A DNA stretch of 64,000 nt. Source: Bondarzewia mesenterica. Its lineage: Eukaryota; Basidiomycota; Agaricomycetes; Russulales; Bondarzewiaceae. Each line of letters starts with the position of its first letter. Position 1 is the stretch's first letter. The position numbers were made by a program, and so were the translations under genes. Location: the NCBI GenBank assembly GCA_004802705.1, contig SGPL01000075.1, positions 18,428-82,427 of the forward strand. The letters are read 5' to 3'. The notes under the pieces are model-generated. The model ran no database searches. It had not been told where the DNA came from and was given only the letters and a program-made list of their open reading frames with translations. Below, piece after piece: positions 46,301 to 58,416 of this stretch.

Positions 46301-49300
46301 TGCAACCGTGATCAATTTATCTTATACGACGTCATCAGCATCGGACGATTATTATCAGACTGTCGTTATCAACGCATTGCTGGGTATGCTTAAAGATCAG
46401 GCTGTCATCAGCCTCCACCACACCGTGATCGCAGCAATAATGTCTATTTTCAAGACACAAGGGCTCAAATGCGTCACATTCTTGCCTCAGGTGTGTCCAC
46501 TGCTTTCGTATATCTTGATTTTGCCGACAACACTCCGTACAGATCATACCTGCATTTGCTGCAGTCACTCGTAGTTCTGCTGCGCGTCTGCAGGACTTCC
46601 ATCTGCAAGAGCTCGCTATCTTGGTCGGGATCATCAAACAACACGTTCGCAACTACATGCCTGAAGTTTTCGGCCTGGTGACGGAATTATGGGAGAACAC
46701 GTCTCTCCAGCTCCCACTTGTATCGCTCATTGAGGCTTTGGGCAAAGCTCTGGATGCTGAGTTCAAGCCATTCTTGCCGTCAATTTTGCCGTTGATCTTG
46801 AAAGTTTTTGACGGTGAGATGAACGAGAAGAGGGCGAATACGCAAATGAAGATATTTGACGCGTTCTTGACCTTTGGATCCAACATAGAGGAATACCTCC
46901 ACCTCGTCATCCCTATCATCGTCAAGACGTACGAGCGAACTGATGGTTCGACGGCATTGCGCAAAAGGGCTATCGTGACTATCGATGGCTTGTCGAGCAG
47001 GGTCAATTTCTTAGACCACGCTTCGCGGATCATTCATCCACTCGTTCGAGTCCTCAACTCGTCGAATAACGAGCTACGTATGGCTGTCATGGATACCCTC
47101 TGCTCCTTGGTCCTTCAACTCGGTTCAGATTTCGCCATCTTTGTTCCCACTATCAACAAGGTTTATTCATACCATATCGTTTCTTCTCAGTATGATCTAA
47201 GCGTTCATCCTAGGTTTGCTTCGCAACAGAATTCCTCACCCCAAATACGAAAACCTCATTTCCAAATTGTTGAACGGAGAACGTTTTGCCGCAAGAATTG
47301 GGGGCTCTGGAATCACTGTGAGTCTTATCACAGCATTCCGCAAAGTTACATTTTTGAACGTTTTTCATCAGCATGAATGAAAGCTCCAAGACGCCGGAAG
47401 TCTCCGCTCCAGCCGAAGCTGCGAAGATGACAGTCAATCAACAGCACTTGAAGCAAGCATGGGACACCTCGCAAGTGTCGTCCAAGGAGGACTGGGTTGA
47501 ATGGATGCATCGTATCTCCGTTGAGTTCATGAAAGAGTCGCCATCTCATGCGTTACGCGCCTGTATCGCTCTTGTCGATTTACACCAGCCCCTTGCGAAA
47601 GAGCTCTTCAACGCAGCTTTCATCTCATGTTGGAAGGAGTTGTATGAAAACTATCAAGTATGTTTATATCCACAGATTAAGTCTCACGGCTTCTAACATC
47701 TGATGAAGGAGGACCTCGTTCGCTCTATCGAGTACGCCATCACAACTCCTAGTACGCCTTCGGACCTCGTCCACCGCCTCCTCAACTTGTGCGAATTCAT
47801 GGAGCATGAAGATCAGCGCCTACCCATCGAGAATAGCACCCTTGGTGAATATGCCTTGAAGTATCATGCCTATGCAAAGGCCTTGCATTACAAGGAGCTC
47901 GAGTTTTTCTCCGAAAGCACTTCACCAACGATTATCGAGGCGCTCATCAATATCAATACGAAGCTCCAGCAACACGACGCCGCTTGGGGTACTCTGCTCA
48001 TTGCTCGGGAACAGTACGATGTCAGCAAGCACGAGGAGTGGTATGAGAGGTTGGGTCGGTGGCAAGAAGCTTTGGTCACGTACGAGAGGAAAGCCCAAGA
48101 AGATCCGGACGCGCCTGATATTGCGATTGGGAGGATGAAATGCTTACATGCCCTTGGCGAGTGGGATCAGCTCGCGGCACAGGTAGAAGAGAACTGGTCA
48201 AACGCCAATCATGAGGATCGTCGGGAAATTGCTCCTATGGCCGCAGCCGCAGCTTGGTCGCTCAATGACTGGGCTTCAATGGAGGACTATATCGCCACAA
48301 TGAAGCCGGATTCTCCTGATCGTGCCTTCTACCGCGGCATCCTTTCCGTGCATCAAAACCAGTTCCCGAAAGCGTTAACTCATATCACCAAGGCGCGCGA
48401 CTTGCTAGATCTCGAGCTCACGTCCTTAGTCGGTGAAAGTTACGGTCGATCATACAAGTAAGCTTTCGTCTTCTAAATTAGCAATGTCTCACTCACCCAT
48501 ATTCATATTCAGTACCATGGTCCGAGCGCAAATGCTCTCCGAATTAGAGGAAATTATCAATTACAAGCAGCATGCCGATCAGCCTGAAAAGCAGCAGACG
48601 GTGAGAAAGACATGGATGAGACGGTGAGAACTGCCTGCCCAAGATATGGCAAAATTCACTCAATGTGCTTCTTTCTTAGACTTCAAGGTTGTCAGCCGGA
48701 TGTTGAAGTTTGGCAGCGTATATTACAAGTGCGGACCTTGGTGCTTAGCCCAGAAGACGACCCTGTCATGTGGATCAAGTTCGCCAATCTCTGTCGGAAG
48801 TCTGACCGTATGCTGCTTGCAGAGAAGACGATAAATTCTCTCTTGTCGCACGAGAGGGTAAGTGAATCTCGAGACGGACATATGGTCATTTGATGTATGC
48901 TGACGATGAATTCTTTGATTTCGCGCTTACAGCACTTGAAAGCACCGCCAAATGTCGTCTACGCGCAATTAAAGTTCATGTGGGCCTCTGGCAATAAAGA
49001 GGAAAGCTTGACCTTCTTGCGACAGTTCTCTGCAAGCCTTTCCAGAGATCTGCAAGTCGACAGCGCTGAGCGGGCGCAGCGTGCTGGCGTATCCAAACAG
49101 AAATTGGATGAACTATCCCGCCTACTGGCACGTTGTTATTTCAAACTCGGAGAATGGCAGATGGAAATTAAGGAAGATTGGGGCACGGTCAGCTTTATCC
49201 ATCCATCAGCCTGAAGACGCTTGCTCATTCTTATGATTGCAGAGGAACGTGAAAGATATCCTTCACTCGTTCCTTCTTGCGACCCACTATGATCCTAGCT

Positions 49301-52010
49301 GGTATAAGGCTTGGCACACTTGGGCACTGGCGAATTTCGAATTTGTCGGATACATGTCGAGCCAAGCTGAGAGCAAATCTCATGATATTTCTGGTAGTTC
49401 ATTAATACCTCACATCGTGCCGGCTGTCCAAGGTCTGTTTGATTACTAGATTTCATGGGATATCTGACAAGTGTCGTCTTCCATTAGGCTTCCTCAGATC
49501 GATCTCTCTGCGTAATGAGAATGCTTTCCAAGATACACTGAGATTGTTGACTCTCTGGTTCAAGTACGGCTCTCATGATGAGGTCAGTCACGCTATGGCC
49601 AGCGGCTTTGGTAGTGTTGAGGTCGATACTTGGCTCGAAGTGATACCTCAGGTACGAGACCCCATGGTCTAGCTACCATTTTGCGCTCATCGTTGTTTGT
49701 TCAGATTATCGCCCGCATCCAAACCCCCAGCGCTAATATTCGTCGAAATATCACCAATCTACTCATCGATGTTGGAAAGCACCACCCTCAAGCATTGATC
49801 TACCCTCTCACTGTTGCATCGAAGTCTTCGAGCGCAGCTCGTAAGAAGGAAGCTCTCGAGATTATGGATCGCATGAGGGAGCACAGTGCTGTCATCGTTG
49901 AGCAGGTGAGCAAGGCATATATAAAAATGTGTTAACGGAAGTTAATGCTATCTCGTAGGCTTTGGTCGTTAGTCAAGAGCTGATACGCGTCGCTATCCTT
50001 TGGCACGAGCTCTGGCATGAGAGACTGGAAGAAGCATCTCGCCTTTACTTTGCAGAACACAATCCGGAAGGAATGATTGCTGCGTTGGAGCCATTGCACG
50101 ACCTGTTAGAAGCTGTACGTCCTGAATCACCAAACACCGTCCGCTCCTCTGATCTGCTCCACAGGGCCCAACAACTGCTCGGGAAACATCATTCGCGCAA
50201 GTCTTTGGTCGAGAACTTCATGAAGCACGCGAGGCTTGCCGACGCTACTCTAAATACGGTGATATCAAGGACCTGGACAACGCCTGGGATCTTTACTTCG
50301 CAGTATGTCCATGCTATTGACGGGTTCATCTTTTGTCTCGAATTGATGGTTCTTTTTCAGGTCTTCAAGAAGGTAGAAAAGCAGTTACCTCAGCTAACGA
50401 CGTTGGACTTGCAATACGTTTCGCCGGAATTGTTGAAAGCTCGGAATCTTGACTTGGCCGTTCCTGGTGAGTCTAAAAGTCAACGCAATGGCCAAATATC
50501 CATTGATCGATTCAGACATATAGGTACCTACCAGAGCGGAAAGCCTATCATAAGAATCATGAGTTTTGCCACAAAGTTGACCGTTATCTCCTCCAAGCAG
50601 AGGCCCCGTCGTTTATCGCTGAAGGGCAGTGACGGGAAGGATTATCAATACCTACTGAAAGGTGCATTGAATGTCTTCATCCAATTAGGCGGTAGCTGAT
50701 TAATTTGGTTGTTTAGGCCATGAGGATCTCCGCCAAGATGAACGAGTGATGCAATTATTTAGTCTTGTAAACACATTGCTATCCGTGGATACCAACAGCT
50801 TCAAGCGTCGCCTCCACATCCAACGATACCCTGTCATTCCTCTTGGTCCGCACGCTGGTCTTCTTGGGTGGGTGCATGATAGTGATACCCTGCACGTTCT
50901 TGTCCGCGACTACCGCGAGACGAGAAAAGTGCTTTTGAATATTGAGTACCGGCTAATGCTCCAGGTGAGACAGTATAACTCTCCTGCTGATCATTCTTAA
51001 TGACCATATTTGCAGATGGCACCCGATTACGAGATACTCATGCTCCTACAGAAGATTGAGGTCTTCGAGTATGCTCTGGAAAATACCACGGGACAAGATC
51101 TCTACCGCGTGCTGTGGTTGAAGAGCGTAAATTCCGAGCACTGGCTGGAGCGTCGTGCGACCTATACTAGATCCCTCGCGGTGAACAGCATGGTCGGACA
51201 CATACTTGGGTTGGGCGATCGTCACCCGTCCAATCTTATGTTGGAGCGCAAGACCGGCAAGGTGGTTCACATCGATTTCGGCGATTGCTTCGAAGTGGCG
51301 ATGCACCGCGAGAAGTTCCCCGAGAAGATTCCGTTCAGGTTGACGAGAATGCTCACGCACGCTATGGAGGTGAGACCCTGGCACCGTTCAAAGCTTTCGC
51401 TCTATTCTCACGGATGGGAGCTACACAGGTCAGCGGAATTGAGGGCAGTTTTCGCAACACTTGTGAGATCACCATGCAAGTGCTGCGGGCAAACAAGGAA
51501 TCCCTCATGGCGGTACTTGAGGCCTTCGTGTACGATCCGCTCATCAACTGGAGATTGATGCCCACTGAAGTGGACAATCGACGCTTGGGAGGCACGTCTT
51601 TAAACACTTTACCATGGATTCGTGCCTTGTCTGACAACGACGCCAGGTGCTGATGCTGAACAAGCGGCCGAACTCGCGCGGGTCACTGCGTACCCTCAAG
51701 GGCCGACGCGCAAGCTCAAGGCCGACGAGAACGATATTTTGAACGAAGCGCAAGAAATTCGGAACGAGCGAGCGCTGGCTGTGTACAACCGTGTGCAGAA
51801 CAAGCTCACCGGTGAGCAGACCTCCATTTGGTGCTCTCGAGACATGCTGACGACGAATCATGCAGGCCGTGACTTCAACCCGGATGTGGTACTCAACGTC
51901 CCAGCTCAGGTCGATAANNTGNTCTNGNAAGNAANNNCTACNNGAAACATCTCTNNCNANGCNTNNNNGNNNGNTGNNCNCNNNGTNNNNGTNTCATTGA
52001 CNNTNNCNNA
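43309..52010 (+). CDS. TOR: TOR serine/threonine kinase (PI3K-related), C-terminus lost in N gap
   Basis: The central nutrient-sensing growth kinase of TORC1/TORC2. More than 20 short-intron exons follow ATG 43309 (first exon to 43413, VSTKL exon from about 43,467). Order: HEAT repeats (about 43.3-47.2 kb; [40 protein letters not shown]), FAT domain (about 47.4-49.9 kb), FRB (about 49,960-50,400; [26 protein letters not shown], later [15 protein letters not shown]), kinase domain (about 50.5-51.6 kb; [49 protein letters not shown]). The FRB Ser of EEASRLYF and the Trp of NAWDLY are kept, so rapamycin binding is predicted. The FATC motif begins ([15 protein letters not shown], 51,868-51,918) and then dissolves into Ns. 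The frame changes near 51,650 between VDNRRLGG and [11 protein letters not shown] could not decide between an intron and an indel. Confidence 0.96.
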
Positions 52011-52225
52011 NNNNNNNNNNNNNNNNNNNNNNNNNNNNNNNNNNNNNNNNNNNNNNNNNNNNNNNNNNNNNNNNNNNNNNNNNNNNNNNNNNNNNNNNNN
52101 NNNNNNNNNNNNNNNNNNNNNNNNNNNNNNNNNNNNNNNNNNNNNNNNNNNNNNNNNNNNNNNNNNNNNNNNNNNNNNNNNNNNNNNNNNNNNNNNNNNN
52201 NNNNNNNNNNNNNNNNNNNNNNNNN
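52011..52225. other. Assembly gap (N run)
   Basis: A solid run of N preceded by about 90 bases of mixed bases and N. It removes the last residues, stop codon and 3' flank of TOR, and the 3' flank of the tRNA gene. Confidence 0.99.
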
Positions 52226-52227
52226 AA

Positions 52228-52315
52228 GGGCCTGGCCGGGAATTGAACCCGGGACCTCCTCCAAACGCTGATTGAACNACCCTAAGAAGGAATCATACTA
52301 CTAGACCACCAGGCC
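52228..52315 (-). tRNA. tRNA-Pro (AGG) with a 16-nt intron
   Basis: Reading the minus strand: acceptor GGCCTGG pairs exactly with CCAGGCC; D arm TGGTCTAGTAGTATGA (A box); T arm CCGGG-TTCAATT-CCCGG (B box); discriminator C. The anticodon stem CCTTC pairs with GGAGG (one G-T pair), giving a loop TTAGGG-T with anticodon AGG at 52281-52283, read for proline codon CCT. The extra 16 bases at 52264-52279, just after position 37, are at the canonical tRNA intron site. One N (52278) lies in the intron. The layout follows eukaryotic tRNA-Pro genes. The 3' terminator is hidden by the N gap. Confidence 0.9.
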
Positions 52316-52496
52316 ATATAANATATGANNTTNAATNNATTATATCNNTCAGCTANCTTTCATAGTTTCACTTCAATANCGTCNCTTTGGNNGAACGTTT
52401 NCTCAAGTCACACCCTTGAGCTTGAACGTTTTGAACTTTGNGTGGGCCTGCCCACTGTCCATTCTTTCAGGATCCATCAGCAACTATTTCTTTTTG

Positions 52497-54690
52497 ATGT
52501 CATCAAACGAGCTTGTCGTCTTTCGGCCGTCTACTTGTGTCTATGCCGACAGTCCCACTGCGGAGACTTTTGAAATCAGCTCTATCCCTGGTCTTTACGA
52601 TTTTCCCTCGCTCCGATCCCGCTCATCGAGTTTNGANCGTGTTNTATNGCTGCATGAAGACCACGATTTTCTTGCCAAGATGTCACCGCTTTCTTATGTA
52701 GTCAAGCGAGCCGCTCTGGTGGATAGAGAAGATGGTCCGGCTATAACGAAGAGTGGTCCAAAAAGAAATGNGTCCGCCTCCATTATTGCACCTCTTTTGA
52801 CTCACCTNGGCTCGAGGAATACGCGGGAACGAGAACANGATCTGAATAGCTGGAGAGTGAGTANGAATCGCATCGCNTTCTATCCTTTTTTCATTTCCCC
52901 GCCGTTTCATTCAGGCTGCTACTGCAAAAGCAGAACCATNNGTTAGNCCTGTCTGCAACCCTATTCCAAACTCCTCGNTAGAGTCTAGCTCTTTGTTTTN
53001 CGATTGTGATTTTANGCCGGATAGCTGCAGCTTTGTCCAATCTGCCCTGGAGGGCGAAGTGTGCAACCGTCCACCCCATGGGCAGGATNCTGAGTATCAG
53101 TNCTCTCTTGGGCCAGACACTTCGATGGCCAGTAACAGAAGTACGTCAAATCGTCGGTGGTCTTTGGCTGTCTCAGCCTCGGATAGCGAACTGTTCTTGC
53201 AGCTGGGCNATACTAGTCTTGACCTCCATCGATTGGGCGCGTCTCTGCNGCATGACATGGAGCGAATNGACGAGAATGTGGCTNTTCTCGACNGAATTAG
53301 GCAGCTTACCNTGCCTGAGATTAGGATATCCACGTCAACTTTGTCCTTGCCGCTATCACCTGCGCCTGGCAAATCCATACCACTTGCNGTTCGCAGAGGA
53401 CGACAGGTTCCCCCTCCGTTGACCTTGAAATCGGCCAAAACTTCTGGAGTTGAGCCTTATCCTGAGATACCTACTGCATTCCTAGGGTCTCCTTCGGACN
53501 ATTCTCCTCATTGTTATANTTCATCGCACTNGAATGTCTCGCATATCCCTGTTGATGACATGATCGGTAAATTGAGGTCTCAAATGGCAAGTCTCAAGCC
53601 TCCGACTCCTCAGGATCCCAGAAGTTTTGAAGCGTCATCACCTGTTTCCGCAGCACCTTCGCCTCCCCCTCTNTCTGAGGACGATTGGGCATTTGCCCAG
53701 GAGCTCTTGGCTCAGTACGGTGACGTAGTCGAACCCAGGACTNCCTACAAATTTACAAGTGTTGNTGCTAAGCTGGACTCTGCGGTGGAGGACGATCAAG
53801 ACNGTANCGCTCGTAGGGTCGAACGGCAAGGTTNTGCTCCTGGTTTCACGGCTGGGAAGCGATNCAAAGTTAGGCCTCGATCATCCGTGTCAAAGTCCCA
53901 AACCGACGCGTCCNCCAAAGTACNCAAGGCCAAGAGGCACTCTAAACGTCNGTATACAACATTCTCTCATTCTACTCCCACGACGCCGAGTCAAATTCCT
54001 ATTCAAAATATTCAACATTCCTCCGTTTTCAATTCTCCCTCTCCTTTTTCCGAGCAGAGCAAAGTTCATACNNTCAACGTAGCTCCCAAAAANGTCGCCG
54101 GCATTCTCAAGCGCACCAAGAGCGTTCACTTCGCGCTTCCACCCTCTGTGGGTGATGCNCCTTCTGCTATGACAGTGNATTTGTCCGATGTCTCTCAGGC
54201 TGTTGACTGGGTTGATCCAAGAAAGGAAGTTCTCATGGAGAGACTGCCAANNGGTGACCTGCAAGTTGTCGCCACAGATAGCTCAGTCCGGCCGCTCGAC
54301 TCCTGTGAATTGCCGCCAATTCAGAAAGAACTTGTGTCAGAGGCCGCTCGGCCTCTCACGGACGAGCCTACTGCTCTCGAACGCATCTCTCCCGGCACGA
54401 TTCAAACACCACTAGCCACTGTGCCCAACGGCTTTCGCCCCGTCTCTCCGCCGCCTGNCCNCAAGGGAAATCATTCTCGTAAGGCNCTCTCGGTAAAGTT
54501 GTCGGACAAAGAGAACAAGCTACTACCCTTCCGAATGTCTCTGGGGTCGGCGTTTACCCCGCAGCGCGCCCGCAGCAAGAGTGAGAACGAGACAAGGCNG
54601 ATGGATGATTCNCATGCCCAGAGTCCCCACAAGAATCGTCGCTCGACACCGTTCAANTCTTTGCTGGCCGTGAGGCATCTTAGGCAGTGA
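52497..54690 (+). CDS. Large disordered protein of unknown function
   Basis: Two exons, 52497-52856 and 52915-54690, joined by a 58-nt GTGAGT...CAG intron, give 711 residues. Many single Ns leave residues unknown but the frame is never lost. The protein is Ser/Pro-rich and mostly disordered. More conserved-looking spots are an N-terminal SSIPGLYDFPSLRSRSS, a helical piece around DIDMERxDENV, an acidic DDWAFAQELLAQYGDVVEP (about 53,680-53,735), the basic GILKRTKSVHFALPP (about 54,100-54,140), and AVDWVDPRKEVL. KSVHF resembles a PP1-docking RVxF-type motif only loosely. I do not recognise the family. It lies between TOR/tRNA-Pro and ARP8, all within 6 kb, but that carries no clear functional hint. 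Confidence 0.6.
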
Positions 54691-55249
54691 TGCCGNGTTG
54701 AAGTACTTGATGAGGGTTCAAATTCTGTAGGTATATGGATCCTGACCCACACCCGGCTGGCACATTAATGAAAGACGCCAGTCCTTTTCCAGTTATTNCA
54801 TACTTTATGATTCAATATGTACAGTACTAAGAAATTTCCATGAACAATGAATACATACAAAATNCTTCAGTAAGTACTTGGACAACAACCGGCCGCCGTA
54901 GANAACAAANATGGTTGTTCGCGGAATATGAAANTCGCACCGCCACCAAGAAGCCTCGAGCCATGAACTCAGCACTTCCTCCGGACACTTGACATTCAAT
55001 ATTCAATATTCATCATCCAGTCTTTAGATCTCCCAGTACGTGATCACAGATTTTACACCAAACTTGACCTCCNTACTGTGCACCATGCCTCGGGGAGTAC
55101 CCAATGTTAAACGAGACGATACCCAAGGCATGAAATACACGGGTTTCCATGTACCACTCCAGTCAGTNTCAAATCACAACTGAAATCTGGCGACTTAAGA
55201 CGCTGACAGAAAAAGTGTCCCTAATTGAAACAGGCCGAACCCAAAACAT
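54691..55249. other. Intergenic region, ARP8 promoter
   Basis: 3' flank of the disordered-protein gene and upstream region of ARP8. No further gene is seen; several Ns. Confidence 0.35.
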
Positions 55250-58052
55250 ATGAGCACATCTTATGTCAAGAACGAATCACAGACCGTATGGGCTCGAAAC
55301 GCTGCCAGGCAGAAAGCCGCAGGAGAGGATGCGATCACGGCCGCGCCTGGTGAGGTGTGCTTCACTCTTTTTCGTCGCAATTCTGAGTGTGCTCAACCGT
55401 GTTGTAGATNAGGCGAGGATCGCAGGTCATTGTGATTCATNNTGGGTCACGGAACCTTCGTATCGGACGAGCTTCAGATATGAACCCTGTTGCTATTCCC
55501 AACGTCATCGCACGTAAAACCAAGCCGCCCGTTCCTTCNCCTGTGTTCGTGGAAGGCATCTCGCGGCGCCGTAGAGGCCGTGCAAAACCCACCGCCTCGT
55601 NTTCGAATGGAGACGAATATACAGTGGCGACCGCTTCCGACGACCCAGTGAGATGAAAAGACGTCTAATNCCCCTGATTCCCTTCTGACCTTATATTTAT
55701 GGCCAGTTNGANGAGAAAATATCCTTAATTCAGGTCAACCTGCGNGATCGCATGCGCTTCTATAAGCTCCGTGTTACGCCAGATGCAGCCAATAAAGCCT
55801 CCANCTTCAACGAGCATATCAAACCAGAAATCATCGCAGAGGAAAATGACCCCTTTCGTGTCAAGTGGGTACTCGAATCTCCCAATGATGAATATCTCGT
55901 TGGAGATGATGTAAGTTCTTATATTATTGCAATTTGATTATCTGACACTCTTCAATCATGGNGTTCCAAAAATTAAGGCACTTNGTTTATCAGACCCAGC
56001 ACATCTTGGATATGTCGTACGATGGCCCATCAATGGAACCAAGTTCAATACNAGNGATTACTCGTCGAATCAAATGATTTTGGATGACGTAGAGACGATA
56101 ATAAACTATGTCCTAACTGAAAAACTTGACATCAGTACAAGTGCTTTCAAGGTCTTTCAGCTGCTACGTTTTGACACCTATGACCATTCCTAACTCACCN
56201 CAACTCTTTCTCAGAACTACTCTGTGGTCTTTGTAATCCCAGATTTTTATGATCGTGGTTACGTTCGCGATATGGTACGATTGCTGTTGATGAAAATGGG
56301 CTTCAAGCAATTGTGTGTGCAGCAGGCGCGTCTTTTCTTGCACAATGTTGGTCTATAATAATGATCCTTCCAGGAGTCATTGGCGGCCACTTATGGTGCA
56401 GGCATTTCGAGCGCCTGTGTTGTCGACATGGGCGCTGTCACAACTAGCGTAGCTTGCGTTGATGAAGGAATGGTTATTCAGGATACTCGGTAGGAGAGTC
56501 TCTCTTGGGCATGTCAAGAGTGTGTTAACCGTGCACCAGAATGTACCTCAACATGGGTGGCGATTCAATCACAGAATTTCTCTACGTCCTTCTAGATCGA
56601 ATCAGCTTTCCATACAGGGATCTTGACCTTGCCAGATCTTACGATTGGAATGTGATGGAAGACCTAAAAGCGAGGCTGTGTACCCTAATAGAGGTACATA
56701 AACTTCGTGACTTCCTTATCCTGCCGTACCAAATGAACTTTATATCAGGCCGAGGTTGCTCTCAACCTATACGACTTTATCGTCCGACAACCTGGAAAAC
56801 CGACAGAGAAATATGGACTTCGCGCTTATGACGAGATCATCCTTGCGCCCATGGTGCGATTGTGCATGCTTTATCATTGCTCGATTCTCATAAAACTGCT
56901 TTCGCCAGTGTTTTTTTGAACCCCGCGTTATTGAATTCGATAGGAAACGGATTGGTATGCGACCAGGCCAGAACCCAGATGTCTCGGACGAAATTCTGGA
57001 CCATCGAGAGCACCGCGATCCTCTGCCCGCAGATCAATATGTAAGTTTTTAATCCTGTACAATGCTGATCGGAAAGTGAGCTATCATTGACCAAACCAGA
57101 CACAAGCCATGATTATTTCAACCCAGCACCTGTTCACCCAGCCAGAAAAGGAGATCTCGCACGCTCTACCGGAAGAACCACAAGTGACGCCAACAGGTTC
57201 AAAAACGCCCTCCGTGAGTGAAAAGCAACAAGACGTATCGTTGCCTCAGACAGCATCTGGTTCGCCATCCCTATTGCACTGAACTTTTTTTTCTTTTCCA
57301 ATTAACTCGGATATTTTCAGCCACATCCGCGACAGGGTCCGAGGCACCCGTAGAGCAGCCTGACTCTTCGAAAGAACCGACACCTAGTCAACCAGCAGCC
57401 GAAGAAGGAAGGTGGGGACGTCACAGCTATAGACGTCGACGCTGATGGAGACGTTAAGCCGGTTGTCGCGCCGGCAACCACAACGGAGAGCAGTAAACAA
57501 GTCCACCCACCCGCTGTACCGGACACTTCTCCGCCGAAGTCACCTAACCGATTCGACATCGATATCTGCTGGGAAGCGAGCAAGCTTCCGCTGGACGTCG
57601 CAATCTTCAACTCTACACGTGCAGCGGGAGGAGACGAAAAAATACGCAAATATCTCCAAGCTGTGCTTGTAGTCGGTGGTTCTGCGATGATGCCTGGAAT
57701 GTCGCATGCGTTAGAGAGCCGGTATGCCCATATCTTTTATACCATAAAAGCAACCGGCTGAAATTAGACTTGCGACACGCCAGACTTCAGGCTATCGCTA
57801 CGCCTCTCGTTGTGAACATGGATAAAGTGCAGATTATCCCCCCACCCAAGGACGTTGACCCACGCGTTCTTGTATGGAAAGGAGCCGCTGTGCTGGGGAA
57901 AATGGACGGCGTTGCCGACTTGTGGATAACACCGGCAGACTGGGTACGGATATTTTTGATGCAGACATCCCTCGTTTTGACCATAATAAACTTCAATTCT
58001 ACAGGACCTACTAGGCATGCGGGGACTGCGCGAACGCTGTTTCTATTTGTAG
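55250..58052 (+). CDS. ARP8: Actin-related protein 8, INO80 chromatin-remodelling complex
   Basis: Arp8 with Arp4 and nuclear actin forms the actin module of INO80, which binds linker DNA and couples to nucleosome sliding in the nucleus. Thirteen exons: 55250-55349, 55408-55647, 55707-55910, 55978-56151, 56215-56325, 56374-56489, 56540-56693, 56749-56853, 56909-57040, 57100-57259, 57321-57721, 57784-57943 and 58005-58052, about 700 residues. Signatures: IVIH..GSRNLRIGRASD (phosphate-loop region), SVVFVIPDFYDRGYVRDMV, GAGISSACVVDMGAVTTSVACVDEG, MYLNMGGDSITEFL, LRAYDEIILAPM, a long acidic Ser/Thr/Pro insert (about 57.1-57.5 kb), VLVVGGSAMMPGM and VWKGAAVLGKMDGVADLWI. The N at 55,410 must be ignored to keep frame. 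One further frame change occurs at about 57,401-57,416 inside the insert. The intron 56326-56373 starts with GC. Confidence 0.92.
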
Positions 58053-58416
58053 AATACAATCACAGATGGTGAGTAAAAATATGGTGGTCATGGAGTGCAT
58101 TACATGAGATAATGAATGATACTCAAGACGAGACGAGGATGCGAAAAGAGTGTGGACCGATAGATGCAGAGCTTCATGTAAGTACGCAGGACCAGGCAGA
58201 AGCTCGACATGTAATTATGAAGGAGACGTGCAACAAAATAAAATAAAAACAATAGAGCCTCAAGACAAACAGTAGACATACACAGCATTGGGTGGGTGAA
58301 TGCACGTGTCGCACGCAAGTCCAAAGATGTGAATCTTGAAAGACATGGGATAACCTGAATAAAGAAAAATCAGCTTCCACGCATTATTTACCTCCGTGAG
58401 GTTGAACTTCCGGACT
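58053..58416. other. Convergent intergenic region
   Basis: 3' flanks of ARP8 and the RING gene, AT-rich, with no recognised gene. Confidence 0.4.

Noticed and set aside
52011..52225. Open frames translated through the N run
   Set aside because: Composed of unknown codons only; an assembly gap, not sequence.
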